From Eubacterium sp. (lineage in GTDB: Bacteria; Bacillota; Clostridia; Lachnospirales; Lachnospiraceae): a DNA stretch of 64,000 bases. Location: NCBI GenBank assembly GCA_022794015.1, contig JAAWDZ010000053.1:1-64000 (forward strand). The letters run 5' to 3'. The translations under genes were made by a program, and so were the position numbers. Shown here in pieces: positions 45,626 to 54,581 of this stretch. Position 1 is the first letter of the stretch. Each line of letters starts with the position of its first letter. A model generated the notes under the pieces. That model was not told the DNA's origin, did no database searches, and saw only the letters and a program-made list of their open reading frames with translations.

Positions 45626-47506
45626 ATGAAACAATTATTTGAAGACAAAAAACTGTGGATACGGCGTGTGTTTTTGATGTGCTATGATGTCTGTGCTGTA
45701 TTTGCGGCCAGTATGCTGGCGCTGATTGCGCGGTTTGATTTTGATTTTGGAGAAGTTCCGCTTTACTTTCTGGAAAATGCATGGAAGTCGCTTCCGGCAG
45801 TGGCAGTGACTACATTGCTGATTTTCTGGATTTTCCGGCTCTACAGCAGTCTTTGGAGTTATGCAGGCGCGGTGGAGATGATGTATCTGGTATCGGCCTG
45901 TGTGGTGGAAGCCTTTTTGAATATGATACTGATTTTATTGTCTCATCCGGAAACAGGTTATCCGGTGCCGCGGAGTTATTATGCGTTTTTTGGAATTTTT
46001 CTGTTCGGTCTGATACTGGCCTGCCGTTACAGCTATCGTGTATTCCGGGCGCTGTGCAATATGATGCGGGATGCCAGAAATGCGCGCAACGTGCTTGTGG
46101 TGGGAGCAGGGAACGCAGGCAACGCCCTGATTAAGGAAATTAAAAACAGCAGTTATTTAAAGAAAAAAGTGGTTGGCGTCATTGATGACAATAAAGAGAA
46201 GGCGGGCGGCTATATCCACGGGGTAAAAATTGTCGGCAGCAGAGAGGACATTGTGGAACAGTGTATGCTGCGGCATGTACACGAGATCATCGTGGCAATG
46301 CCCTCAGCATCGCCGCAGCAGATGAAACAGATTCTGGATATCTGCAAGCAGACCAGATGCGAACTGAAGCGTGTACCGGGTATCTATCAATTGGTCAACG
46401 GGGACGTCAGCATCAGCAGTTTAAAAGAGGTTGATGTCAACGATCTGCTGGGCAGGGAGCCAGTGGAAGTAGACCTGGATTCTATTATGGGATATGTATC
46501 AGATAAGGTGATTATGGTCACCGGAGGAGGAGGCTCTATCGGAAGCGAGCTGTGCCGCCAGATTGCCGGGCACAATCCCAAAATGCTTGTGATTGTGGAT
46601 ATTTACGAAAATTCCACATATGATATACAAAATGAACTGAAGGTACAATTTCCGGAGTTAAAACTGGTTGTTCTGATTGCATCTGTACGCAACAGCAATC
46701 GGATGAATTATATTTTTGAAACCTATCAACCGGACATTATCTATCATGCGGCTGCGCACAAGCATGTGCCGCTGATGGAGGACAGTCCGAATGAAGCGAT
46801 TAAGAACAATGTTCTGGGTACTTTAAAGCTGGTAAAGGCGGCGGATTTTTACCAGGTAAAGCGGTTTGTTATGATTTCCACCGACAAAGCGGTCAATCCT
46901 ACAAATATTATGGGAGCATCCAAACGGATTTGTGAGATGATTATCCAGACATACAATAAGCGCTCGAAGACAGAATATGTGGCAGTGCGGTTTGGAAATG
47001 TACTGGGCAGCAATGGGAGCGTGATTCCGCTGTTTAAAAAGCAGATTGAGCGCGGCGGCCCGGTTACGGTGACGCATCCGGATATTATCCGTTATTTTAT
47101 GACAATTCCGGAGGCCGTGTCTTTGGTGCTGCAGGCAGGCGCATATGCGAAGGGCGGAGAGATTTTTGTCCTGGAGATGGGCGAACCTGTAAAAATTGTA
47201 GATTTGGCCAGAAACCTGATTCTGCTTTCAGGGCATAAGCCGGGAGAGGATATCCAGATTGAGTTTACAGGGCTTCGCCCTGGAGAAAAGCTGTTTGAAG
47301 AAATGCTGATGGATGAGGAAGGGCTGCAGGATACGGCAAACCGCAGAATCCATATTGGCAAGCCGATTGAGATAGATGAAGAGCAGTTTTTGCAGCAGCT
47401 TAAGGAGCTGAGCGAATATGTGGTGACAGAGCCGGAGGATATCAGGAAATGGGTGAAGCGCATTGTGCCGACGTATCATCCTGCGGATACTGCTTCCGGA
47501 AATTAG
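45626..47506 (+). CDS. capD: CapD/WbpM-type membrane UDP-sugar 4,6-dehydratase
   Basis: 626 residues from ATG 45626 (GGAGTG upstream). Four N-terminal membrane helices (to about 135), a Rossmann domain VLVVGAGNAGNALIKEI (about 154-170) and the catalytic extended-SDR domain: MVTGGGGSIGSELCRQ (about 295-310), AAHKHVPLME (about 375-384), STDKAVNPTN (about 412-421), MGASKR (about 424-429). It probably converts UDP-GlcNAc to the 4-keto-6-deoxy sugar used for QuiNAc, FucNAc or bacillosamine. The next two genes fit downstream steps (initiating transferase and a reductase/epimerase-like SDR). Confidence 0.93.
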   Translation: MKQLFEDKKLWIRRVFLMCYDVCAVFAASMLALIARFDFDFGEVPLYFLENAWKSLPAVAVTTLLIFWIFRLYSSLWSYAGAVEMMYLVSACVVEAFLNMILILLSHPETGYPVPRSYYAFFGIFLFGLILACRYSYRVFRALCNMMRDARNARNVLVVGAGNAGNALIKEIKNSSYLKKKVVGVIDDNKEKAGGYIHGVKIVGSREDIVEQCMLRHVHEIIVAMPSASPQQMKQILDICKQTRCELKRVPGIYQLVNGDVSISSLKEVDVNDLLGREPVEVDLDSIMGYVSDKVIMVTGGGGSIGSELCRQIAGHNPKMLVIVDIYENSTYDIQNELKVQFPELKLVVLIASVRNSNRMNYIFETYQPDIIYHAAAHKHVPLMEDSPNEAIKNNVLGTLKLVKAADFYQVKRFVMISTDKAVNPTNIMGASKRICEMIIQTYNKRSKTEYVAVRFGNVLGSNGSVIPLFKKQIERGGPVTVTHPDIIRYFMTIPEAVSLVLQAGAYAKGGEIFVLEMGEPVKIVDLARNLILLSGHKPGEDIQIEFTGLRPGEKLFEEMLMDEEGLQDTANRRIHIGKPIEIDEEQFLQQLKELSEYVVTEPEDIRKWVKRIVPTYHPADTASGN

Positions 47507-47566
47507 AGCGTGTTTGAAAATGATCCGGGCTATTCCGGGAGGAAATGGAACAGGGGGTATGAAACA

Positions 47567-48241
47567 GTGAATAAAACCAGAAAAGTGAGAAAGCATCGGA
47601 TTACAGCCAGACAAAGAAGATATCTGAAAGTAAAACGGGGATTGGATTTTGGCATGAGCCTTGGGGCCTGCGCTGTATTGTCTCCTGTGCTTTTGGGGCT
47701 TAGCGCAGCAATTAAGTTAGACAGTAAGGGCCCGGTATTATTTAAGCAGAAACGTGTGGGCATTCACAAATCATATTTTCCGATTTACAAATTCCGTACC
47801 ATGCGGGTGGATACCCCTAAGGATATTCCAACGCATTTGCTGGAAAATCCGGATCAGTATATTACCAGGATGGGGCATTTCCTGCGCAAATCGTCGTTGG
47901 ATGAATTGCCGCAGCTGTTTAATATATTGAAAGGCGATATGAGCTTTGTCGGACCGCGACCGGCACTGTGGAACCAGGACGATCTGGTGGCAGAACGGGA
48001 AAAATACGGTGCAAATGATGTGCCGCCTGGACTGACCGGCTGGGCACAGATCAACGGAAGGGACGAGCTGGAAATTCCGGTCAAGGCAAGACTGGACGGA
48101 CAGTATGTAAGACGGATGAGCTTCTGGTTTGATGTACGGTGCTTCCTTGGTACGTTCCATGCGGTAGCGAATGCCGAAGGGGTTGTTGAAGGCGGTACCG
48201 GGCGTCTTGGGAAACGCAGGAAAGGACGCAGAAAATCATAA
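47567..48241 (+). CDS. Short polyprenyl-phosphate sugar-1-phosphate transferase (PglC-like)
   Basis: 224 residues from GTG 47567 (AGGGGG about 9 nt upstream); an earlier in-frame GTG at 47510 abuts the previous gene. A basic N-terminus leads to one re-entrant helix, then the catalytic core: GPVLFKQKRVG, YKFRTMR, SSLDELPQLFNIL and FVGPRPA. The lack of extra N-terminal helices makes it the small monotopic class, unlike the 456-residue enzyme at 31007. Placed right after CapD, it probably loads the 6-deoxy-HexNAc-phosphate onto undecaprenyl phosphate. Confidence 0.9.
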   Translation: MNKTRKVRKHRITARQRRYLKVKRGLDFGMSLGACAVLSPVLLGLSAAIKLDSKGPVLFKQKRVGIHKSYFPIYKFRTMRVDTPKDIPTHLLENPDQYITRMGHFLRKSSLDELPQLFNILKGDMSFVGPRPALWNQDDLVAEREKYGANDVPPGLTGWAQINGRDELEIPVKARLDGQYVRRMSFWFDVRCFLGTFHAVANAEGVVEGGTGRLGKRRKGRRKS

Positions 48242-48255
48242 TATTGGGATGGTAT

Positions 48256-50379
48256 ATGAAAAGAGTATTAATTACAGGACAACACAGCTATATAGGAACT
48301 TCATTTGAAAGATATATTCATAAATACTGTCCGCGCTGGCAGGTGGATTCGATCAGTGTGCATGGGGACGAATGGAAGCAGACGGATTTTAGCAGCTATG
48401 ATGCGGTGCTGCATGCAGCAGGAAAAGCGCATGCAGATACAGGAAATGTGTCGGATGAAGTAAAACGTGAATATTACAGGGTAAACCGTGATCTGGCCAG
48501 AGAAGTGGCAGAAGTGGCAAAGGCTGCCGGAGTACGTCAGTTTATTTATCCGGGAAGTATGATTATTTACGGGGAAAGCGCTCCCTTTGGAAAGCAGAAA
48601 GTGATTACGGCAGATACAAAACCAAATCCGGCCAATTTTTACGGTGACAGCAAGTGGCAGGCAGATATTGCTGTGCGCGGGCTGGAAAGTGAAACGTTTC
48701 ATGTGGCGGTGCTGCGGCTTCCTATGGTATACGGGCCGGGCAGTAAAGGAAATTATCCGCTGCTGGCTAAAATGGCGCGATGGCTTCCCGTATTTCCTGC
48801 GGTACAAAACAGCAGAAGCATGATATATATCGAAAATCTGTGTGAGTTTATCCGTGAAATTATAGAATATGGTGATAGCGGTGTTTTTTATCCGCAGAAT
48901 AAAGAGTATGTATCGACAGCAGATCTGGTAAAAGCGATTGCGCATGCATCCGGAAAAAGGATTGCACTGCTTTCGGTTTTGAATCCGTTTGTAAATGCGG
49001 CGAGCGGGATGCCAGGGAAAATCGGTCAGTTAGCCGGTAAGGCGTTTGGGAGTTTTACATATGAGAAATCACTGAGCGAATACAGAGGAAACCGCTATCA
49101 GAGGTATGGATTAGAACAGTCGATTCGCAGGACGGAGAGATTGCAAAACTTTTCCGGAACTGCTGCTGTGCCGTTTTGTGAGACTATAGAAAAGAGTACA
49201 GATAATATCGGAAAATCGTGCAGCGGTCAGAAAGCGCTTGTGACTGCGTCCGTAGCATCTATGATTGACTTATTCAATATGGATAATATTCATATTTTGC
49301 AGGAGCTGGGATATGAAGTGCATGTGGCAAGTAATTTTGAGTTTGGCAGTATCACAAGTCAGGAGCGGGTCGATGCGTTTCGGAGAGAATTGGAACAGGC
49401 AGGGATAGAAGCATATCATATTCCGATTCCGAGAAGTATTGGGGATGTGGGCAATATTATCCGCTCATATTGTCAGATGAAACGGCTTTGCATGGAGCAG
49501 CAATATGATATTGTGCATACGCAGTCGCCGATTGGAGGCGTTGTAGCAAGGCTGGCGGCGAAGAAACGGAGAAAATCGGGGACGAAGATACTCTATACGG
49601 CGCATGGATTCCATTTTTATAAAGGTGCGCCAAAGACAAACTGGCTTTTGTTTTATCCGATTGAGAAATATTTATCCCGTTATACGGATATTTTAATTAC
49701 GATCAATAGGGAAGATTATAAACGTGCGAAGAAATTTCATGCCGGAAAGGTCTGTTATGTGCCGGGGATTGGTGTTGATACCGGAATGTTTGCCCAAAAT
49801 ACAGCCGATGCGGACAAGCTGCGCAGGGAATTTGGCTTAATGGCAGATGATTTTGTAGTAGTAAGTGTAGGGCAGCTTTCTAAAAGAAAGAATCAGGAAA
49901 CCATGATACGCGCAATGGCGCAGATAAAGGACAAAAGCATTAAGTATCTGGCAGTCGGGCTTGGAGAGTGTGAAGAGAAAGATAAAAAGCTGATACAAAA
50001 GCTTGGCCTAAAAGGACAGGTGATTTTGACCGGTTATCGCGAAGATGTAAATGTGTTTCTGCAGATGGCAGACTGTTTTGCGTTTCCGTCTGTGCAGGAA
50101 GGGCTTCCAGTATCTTTGATGGAAGCTATGGCGGCGGGGCTGCCTGTGGTATGCAGCCGAATCCGCGGAAATATAGATTTGGTTACGGATGACGTGGAAG
50201 GACTTTTGGCAGAGCCAATGGATGCGGAAGGGTATGCCGGAGCAGTTTTGAAATTAAAGCAGAATCCTGATTTGGCAAAGAAGTACCGGAAGAACGCATA
50301 CAAGAAGATAGAAAGATTTGATGTAAAACAGGTGCATAAAAAGATGCGGAAAATTTATTGGTTTTGTATGAAGGATTAA
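48256..50379 (+). CDS. Fusion of sugar SDR (N-terminal) and GT4 glycosyltransferase (C-terminal)
   Basis: 707 residues from ATG 48256. Residues 1-290 form an extended SDR: VLITGQHSYIGTSF (4-17), VLHAAGKAHADTG, GSMIIYGES and YGDSK (catalytic). Residues 325-707 are a complete GT4/CapM-like enzyme: ALVTASVASMIDLFNMDNI (about 326-344), YTAHGFHFYKGAP, VGQLSKRKNQETMI (about 538-551), and FAFPSVQEGLPVSLMEAMAAG (about 610-630) with the Glu pair. SDRs next to CapD and PglC-like genes usually act as 4-ketoreductase or epimerase. No stop or frameshift separates the halves; a single bifunctional enzyme is plausible. Confidence 0.88.
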   Translation: MKRVLITGQHSYIGTSFERYIHKYCPRWQVDSISVHGDEWKQTDFSSYDAVLHAAGKAHADTGNVSDEVKREYYRVNRDLAREVAEVAKAAGVRQFIYPGSMIIYGESAPFGKQKVITADTKPNPANFYGDSKWQADIAVRGLESETFHVAVLRLPMVYGPGSKGNYPLLAKMARWLPVFPAVQNSRSMIYIENLCEFIREIIEYGDSGVFYPQNKEYVSTADLVKAIAHASGKRIALLSVLNPFVNAASGMPGKIGQLAGKAFGSFTYEKSLSEYRGNRYQRYGLEQSIRRTERLQNFSGTAAVPFCETIEKSTDNIGKSCSGQKALVTASVASMIDLFNMDNIHILQELGYEVHVASNFEFGSITSQERVDAFRRELEQAGIEAYHIPIPRSIGDVGNIIRSYCQMKRLCMEQQYDIVHTQSPIGGVVARLAAKKRRKSGTKILYTAHGFHFYKGAPKTNWLLFYPIEKYLSRYTDILITINREDYKRAKKFHAGKVCYVPGIGVDTGMFAQNTADADKLRREFGLMADDFVVVSVGQLSKRKNQETMIRAMAQIKDKSIKYLAVGLGECEEKDKKLIQKLGLKGQVILTGYREDVNVFLQMADCFAFPSVQEGLPVSLMEAMAAGLPVVCSRIRGNIDLVTDDVEGLLAEPMDAEGYAGAVLKLKQNPDLAKKYRKNAYKKIERFDVKQVHKKMRKIYWFCMKD

Positions 50380-50688
50380 GATTGCATTAGATGCAGGTGC
50401 GCTATGATTTTTCCCACTAAGCGAGCCGCACATCTGCCAGTACACTAGCGCATCTGAAACTGGCTGATTATGGAATCAAAAACAGCGGCAGATTTTACCT
50501 GATGGGAAAGAGGGACAATATGTTTGTTTCCAAAGATATTACCGATTGTACCGAAGAAATTTACAGACAGTTATACAAACCGTTAGAATTGTTATAGGAA
50601 AGATATGTGTATACAGAAGATAGAAGACCCGATGCTGCAAAGTTAATTCTTAACAGTTCCTTAGAATAATACAAAAGGAGAAACGAAA
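50380..50688. other. 309-bp gene-free region with a possible gene remnant
   Basis: It contains a long-loop stem, CAGGTGCGCTA (50394-50404) with TAGCGCATCTG (50446-50456), and an open frame without a convincing start that ends at 50597 (the part from ATG 50502 is 31 residues, ending LYKPLELL). The frame continues upstream to about 50422 and looks like a coding fragment, but I cannot assign it. No promoter stands out. The next gene has AAAAGGAGAA just before its ATG. Confidence 0.5.
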
Positions 50689-51504
50689 ATGCCAGAAATA
50701 TCCGTGGTGATGTCCGTATATAATCTCGCCGGAGGACAGATATTAAAAAAATCAGTTTATTCCATCCTGAATCAGGATTTTGAAGATTTTGAGCTGTTGA
50801 TCTGTGACGACGGCTCTACAGACGGCACCTTCGAATTGTTAAAGGGGATGGCGCGAAAAGATTCCCGTATCCGCCTGTTTCGAAACAAAATGAATCGCAA
50901 AGCAGGTTACGCCAGGAACCGCTGTATCAAATCTGCAAAAGGGAAATTTATTGCAATCATGGATGCGGATGATATTTCTGCCAAAAGCCGTCTGCGTATG
51001 CAGTACAGTTATCTGACAAAACATCCGGATATTGATTTTGTGGGTTGCAGGGGAGAATTTTTTGTAAACCGGATTGGCGACGACGGGGAAATATACTGGT
51101 ATTGTAAACGGCCGCAGCCGGAGGATTTTCTTTTTTCTCTGCCTTTTGTGCATGCTTCTATTATGTTTCGCAGAGAGGCGCTTAAGAAGGTGCATGGCTA
51201 TGATACTTCCAGATGGGTGACAAGAGCGGAAGATTATGATATTCTGCTCCGGCTGTATGAAGAGGGCTGCTACGGGGCGAATCTGCCGGAGGTTCTCTAT
51301 TATATACGCAGGGACGCCAATCAGTATAAGCGCCGGAAATACCGCTACCGCATCAATGAAGCCCATATCAAATGGCGTGCGTTTTATCGGCTGGGTCTGT
51401 TCCCAAAGGGCATGTTTTTTGCCGCAAAGCCTATGATTGTAGGGCTGATTCCGATGCGTCTGCTTTCCGTAGTCCAGAAAAAGTATTACGCAGGAAAAAG
51501 GTAG
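50689..51504 (+). CDS. GT2 family glycosyltransferase
   Basis: 271 residues. ISVVMSVYNLAGGQILKKSV at the start, LICDDGSTDGT (about 35-45), MDADDIS (about 86-92) with the metal-binding Asp residues, and ARAEDYDILLRLYEEG-like acceptor region near 182-197 (TRAEDYDILL). The C-terminus is basic and hydrophobic, probably membrane-associated. The next GT2 gene starts 6 bp after its stop, so the two belong to one operon with exporter system 3. Confidence 0.9.
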   Translation: MPEISVVMSVYNLAGGQILKKSVYSILNQDFEDFELLICDDGSTDGTFELLKGMARKDSRIRLFRNKMNRKAGYARNRCIKSAKGKFIAIMDADDISAKSRLRMQYSYLTKHPDIDFVGCRGEFFVNRIGDDGEIYWYCKRPQPEDFLFSLPFVHASIMFRREALKKVHGYDTSRWVTRAEDYDILLRLYEEGCYGANLPEVLYYIRRDANQYKRRKYRYRINEAHIKWRAFYRLGLFPKGMFFAAKPMIVGLIPMRLLSVVQKKYYAGKR

Positions 51505-51510
51505 GTTGAG

Positions 51511-52446
51511 ATGACAGGTATTATTATATTAAATTACCAGACCTGGGATATGAGCTTAAGATGTATGAAAAGTGCGGCAAAATGTTTAAAAGGAGAGCCT
51601 TATACCATTTATCTGGTGGATAACGCATCGACGGAACCAATGCCAGAGGTGGTAAAGCAGTATATCCGCGCACATGGGGTAACTTTTTTACAAAGCACGG
51701 TAAACGGCGGTTATGCAAGGGGCAACAATATCGGGATCAGACAGGCGCTTGAGGATGGCTGCGAGTATCTTCTGATTACCAACAACGATATTCTGTTCGG
51801 TAAGGATGCCGTACAGAATATGGCAGCGTATTTAAAGCTGCATCCGGATACCGGCATTGTGGGGCCGAAGGTACTGACAAAAACCGGAAAGGTGCATTAC
51901 AGCTGCTGTTCTAAGAAGACAGAAATGAAAGATATATTCCAGATTTTTACCGCTGCCAAGCTTATTTTTCGCAGGCAGTGGAAACAATATTACTGTCTGG
52001 ATCAGGATCCGGACAAAGGACGTGATGTTTATTATGTATCCGGCTGCTGCTTTATGATGTCTGCGGCATGTGCAGGGGAGATTACACCGCTGGATGAGCA
52101 TACAGTTCTTTATGACGAGGAGCTGATTATCGGAATTCGCATGGAGGAATCTGGCTTGAAGACACATTACTGCCCGGATGCAAGGGTGCAGCACAGGCAT
52201 GGACATACGACAGAGAAGGCAAAGCCGTTTATGTTCCAATGCATCTGCCAGAGCGAGATGTATTACTGCAGTAACTACCTGCATGCCAAGAAATGGCAGC
52301 TTTTCCTGTTATACGCGTATCGGTGCGCGCTTTATTGGATTCGGAGCCTGCGGGACGCAAAAATGAGGGAATATTGGAGCACATTTCGCAGGGAGACGCG
52401 CAAAAGCTATCAAAATTCTTGTTATTCTACTTTGAAGATGTTATAA
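51511..52446 (+). CDS. GT2 family glycosyltransferase, WbbL/rhamnosyltransferase-like
   Basis: 311 residues. IIILNYQTWDMSLRCMKS (about 4-21), LVDNASTEPMP (about 34-44), NGGYARGNNIGIRQA (about 68-82), ITNNDILFG (about 93-101). The NGG.ARGNN and NND motifs are typical of the WbbL-type rhamnosyltransferase branch, which fits dTDP-rhamnose made in this region. The stop codon overlaps the next start by one base (TAATG), coupling it to the exporter permease. Confidence 0.9.
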   Translation: MTGIIILNYQTWDMSLRCMKSAAKCLKGEPYTIYLVDNASTEPMPEVVKQYIRAHGVTFLQSTVNGGYARGNNIGIRQALEDGCEYLLITNNDILFGKDAVQNMAAYLKLHPDTGIVGPKVLTKTGKVHYSCCSKKTEMKDIFQIFTAAKLIFRRQWKQYYCLDQDPDKGRDVYYVSGCCFMMSAACAGEITPLDEHTVLYDEELIIGIRMEESGLKTHYCPDARVQHRHGHTTEKAKPFMFQCICQSEMYYCSNYLHAKKWQLFLLYAYRCALYWIRSLRDAKMREYWSTFRRETRKSYQNSCYSTLKML

Positions 52447-53264
52447 TGTCTGGGATTATAAGTGAAAGAGGTACGCCAGTGATAGCAATAATTAAACGAA
52501 ATAAAGAAATGATCTGGGATTTGGCTTTCAATGACTTCTCTACCAAATACGCTGGATCTGCATTCGGCATATTCTGGGCATTTGTCCAGCCGGTGATTAC
52601 AATTCTGATGTACTGGTGCGTTTTTCAATTCGGTTTAAAATCTACGCCGCCTGTCGAAAACGTATCTTATATTTTCTGGTTTGCCACCGGTATGGTGCCA
52701 TGGTTTTTTTTCTCCGACGGGCTGAACGCGGTGACAAACTGTCTGATTGAATACGGCTATCTGGTTAAAAAAGTGGTATTTGATATAGAATTGCTTCCGG
52801 TGATCAAAATATTGTCCGCCCTGTTTATCCATCTGGTGTTTATAGGCTTGTTGTTTTTGATTGCGTTAATAAACAGGGAACCGATGTCGGTATACGTGAT
52901 ACAGGTACTGTATTATCTGGTGTGTGCGATATTACTGCTTTATGCGCTGGGAGTAATGACTTCTGCGATCATATTGTTTTTTCGGGATTTGGGACAAATA
53001 GTCAATATTGTGCTTCAGATTGGGCTGTGGGCGACGCCGATTATCTGGCCTTATACGATAATTCCCCCCAAATATCAGTGGGTTGTCAAACTGAATCCGG
53101 TTTTTTATATTACGGAAGGGTACAGAGACAGCTTTATCAGTCATCAGTGGTTTTTTGAGCAGCCGTTGCTAACAGCTTATTTTTGGGTATTTACCCTGGG
53201 GATGCTGTGGATCGGCAGTACAGTATTTAAAAAGATGCGTCCTCATTTTGCCGATGTACTGTAA
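52446..53264 (+). CDS. Polysaccharide ABC exporter permease (Wzm family), system 3
   Basis: 272 residues from ATG 52446, overlapping the previous stop; GTG 52479 with AAAGAGG 7 nt upstream is an alternative start. Six predicted helices. It is closely paralogous to the system 1 permease at 26367 (shared NDFSTKYAGSAFGIFWAF-like lead, MVPWFFFSDG, YLVKKVVFDI, FFRDLGQI, HFADVL end) and not to the TagG-like one at 33644, which suggests duplication of a Wzm-Wzt pair within this region. Confidence 0.92.
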   Translation: MSGIISERGTPVIAIIKRNKEMIWDLAFNDFSTKYAGSAFGIFWAFVQPVITILMYWCVFQFGLKSTPPVENVSYIFWFATGMVPWFFFSDGLNAVTNCLIEYGYLVKKVVFDIELLPVIKILSALFIHLVFIGLLFLIALINREPMSVYVIQVLYYLVCAILLLYALGVMTSAIILFFRDLGQIVNIVLQIGLWATPIIWPYTIIPPKYQWVVKLNPVFYITEGYRDSFISHQWFFEQPLLTAYFWVFTLGMLWIGSTVFKKMRPHFADVL

Positions 53265-53271
53265 AGAAATA

Positions 53272-53300
53272 GTAACAGTTCAGACCATCTGATCTGTTAC
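53272..53300. repeat. 29-bp short GTAACAG palindromic element
   Basis: GTAACAGTTCAGA-cca-TCTGATCTGTTAC, a near-perfect hairpin with one T-T mismatch, located between the permease and ATPase genes of system 3. Confidence 0.75.
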
Positions 53301-53330
53301 AAGAAGTTCCCTAAGGAAAGGGCGGTTTTC

Positions 53331-54581
53331 ATGGAAAATAATGCGATTATAATAGAAAATCTGACAAAATGTTACCGTTTGTATGAAAATCCATTTGATC
53401 GGGTAAAAGAAACATTCCGTATTTTCAAAAATACATACAGTACGGAAAAATGCGTGTTAAACCGGATCAGTCTTACTGTCAAGAAGGGAGAGGTGCTGGG
53501 AATTGTCGGTACAAATGGCGCGGGCAAGTCAACGCTTTTAAAGATAATTACTGGAGTGTTGACACCGACGTCAGGAACGCTTACCATACATGGCAAAATC
53601 GCCGCCCTGCTTGAGCTTGGTACCGGATTCAATCCGGAATTTACAGGTATCAAGAATATTTTCCTCAACGGCACAATGATGGGTTTTACCCGCGCAGAAA
53701 TGGAGGAGAAGCTGCAGGGAATAATAGATTTTGCGGATATCGGAGATTTTATTTACCAGCCTGTCAAAACCTATTCTTCGGGTATGTTTGCCAGGCTGGC
53801 TTTTGCGGTTGCCATTAATGTAGAGCCGGAGATTCTGATTGTAGACGAGGCGTTAAGTGTCGGTGATATGCGTTTTCAGATGAAGTGTATGGACAAAATG
53901 AAGTCCATGATGGACAGCGGAGTAACCGTTCTGTTTGTATCGCATGATATTAATGCAATCCGCAGACTCTGTACAAAAGGCCTGTGGCTCAAGGACGGTA
54001 CAGTACAGGCTTACGGGGATACAAACCGGATTTGCGATCAGTATCTGGATTATCTGAAATTGTGCGATCTGCAGGGGGCAGGGGCTGCCGAAGCCCCACA
54101 AGAGCAGGCACAGGACGCTGGGTATGATTTCGAAGAGCTGTCCGAATTTAAGGCTGGTTCGAAGGAGTCTGTGGCCGAGGTGGCAGGAGTCCGTATGGTT
54201 GGCGCAGACGGAAAGGTCAAAGAGGAATTTGACCTGTTTGAGGATATGACCGTAGAAGTTTATTACGACGTATACGATGAAAACGTAGCATATCCAGTGC
54301 TTGGGGTTGCGTTAAAGCGGTTGGATGAAGCATACATCTGCGGGGTCAATACGCTGCTGGATGATAAAAAGATTCCGTGGCGTTTTGGACGGAACTGCTA
54401 TAAGCTGAGCTATCCGGACGGTATCCGTGTTTTGGGTGGAAAGTATTATTTTGACGTGGCTATTTTTGATAAAACAGCTACGGTCCCCATTCAATACCGG
54501 GCTAAAATAAAAGAGTTTACGGTTACCGCGGATTATATAGGCGAGGGTGTCTGCATTATCCCGCATGAATGGAGGAAATAA
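53331..54581 (+). CDS. Polysaccharide ABC exporter ATPase with Wzt-type C-terminal domain, system 3
   Basis: 416 residues: Walker A GTNGAGKST (about 60-68), signature YSSGMFARLAF (about 145-155), Walker B EILIVDEALSVGD. The C-terminal part (about 250-416, after a Glu/Ala-rich linker) resembles the Wzt carbohydrate-binding domain and is similar in placement to that at 27275. The stop overlaps the next start (TAATG), coupling it to a methyltransferase-glycosyltransferase fusion that may make the chain-end structure this domain reads. Confidence 0.9.
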   Translation: MENNAIIIENLTKCYRLYENPFDRVKETFRIFKNTYSTEKCVLNRISLTVKKGEVLGIVGTNGAGKSTLLKIITGVLTPTSGTLTIHGKIAALLELGTGFNPEFTGIKNIFLNGTMMGFTRAEMEEKLQGIIDFADIGDFIYQPVKTYSSGMFARLAFAVAINVEPEILIVDEALSVGDMRFQMKCMDKMKSMMDSGVTVLFVSHDINAIRRLCTKGLWLKDGTVQAYGDTNRICDQYLDYLKLCDLQGAGAAEAPQEQAQDAGYDFEELSEFKAGSKESVAEVAGVRMVGADGKVKEEFDLFEDMTVEVYYDVYDENVAYPVLGVALKRLDEAYICGVNTLLDDKKIPWRFGRNCYKLSYPDGIRVLGGKYYFDVAIFDKTATVPIQYRAKIKEFTVTADYIGEGVCIIPHEWRK

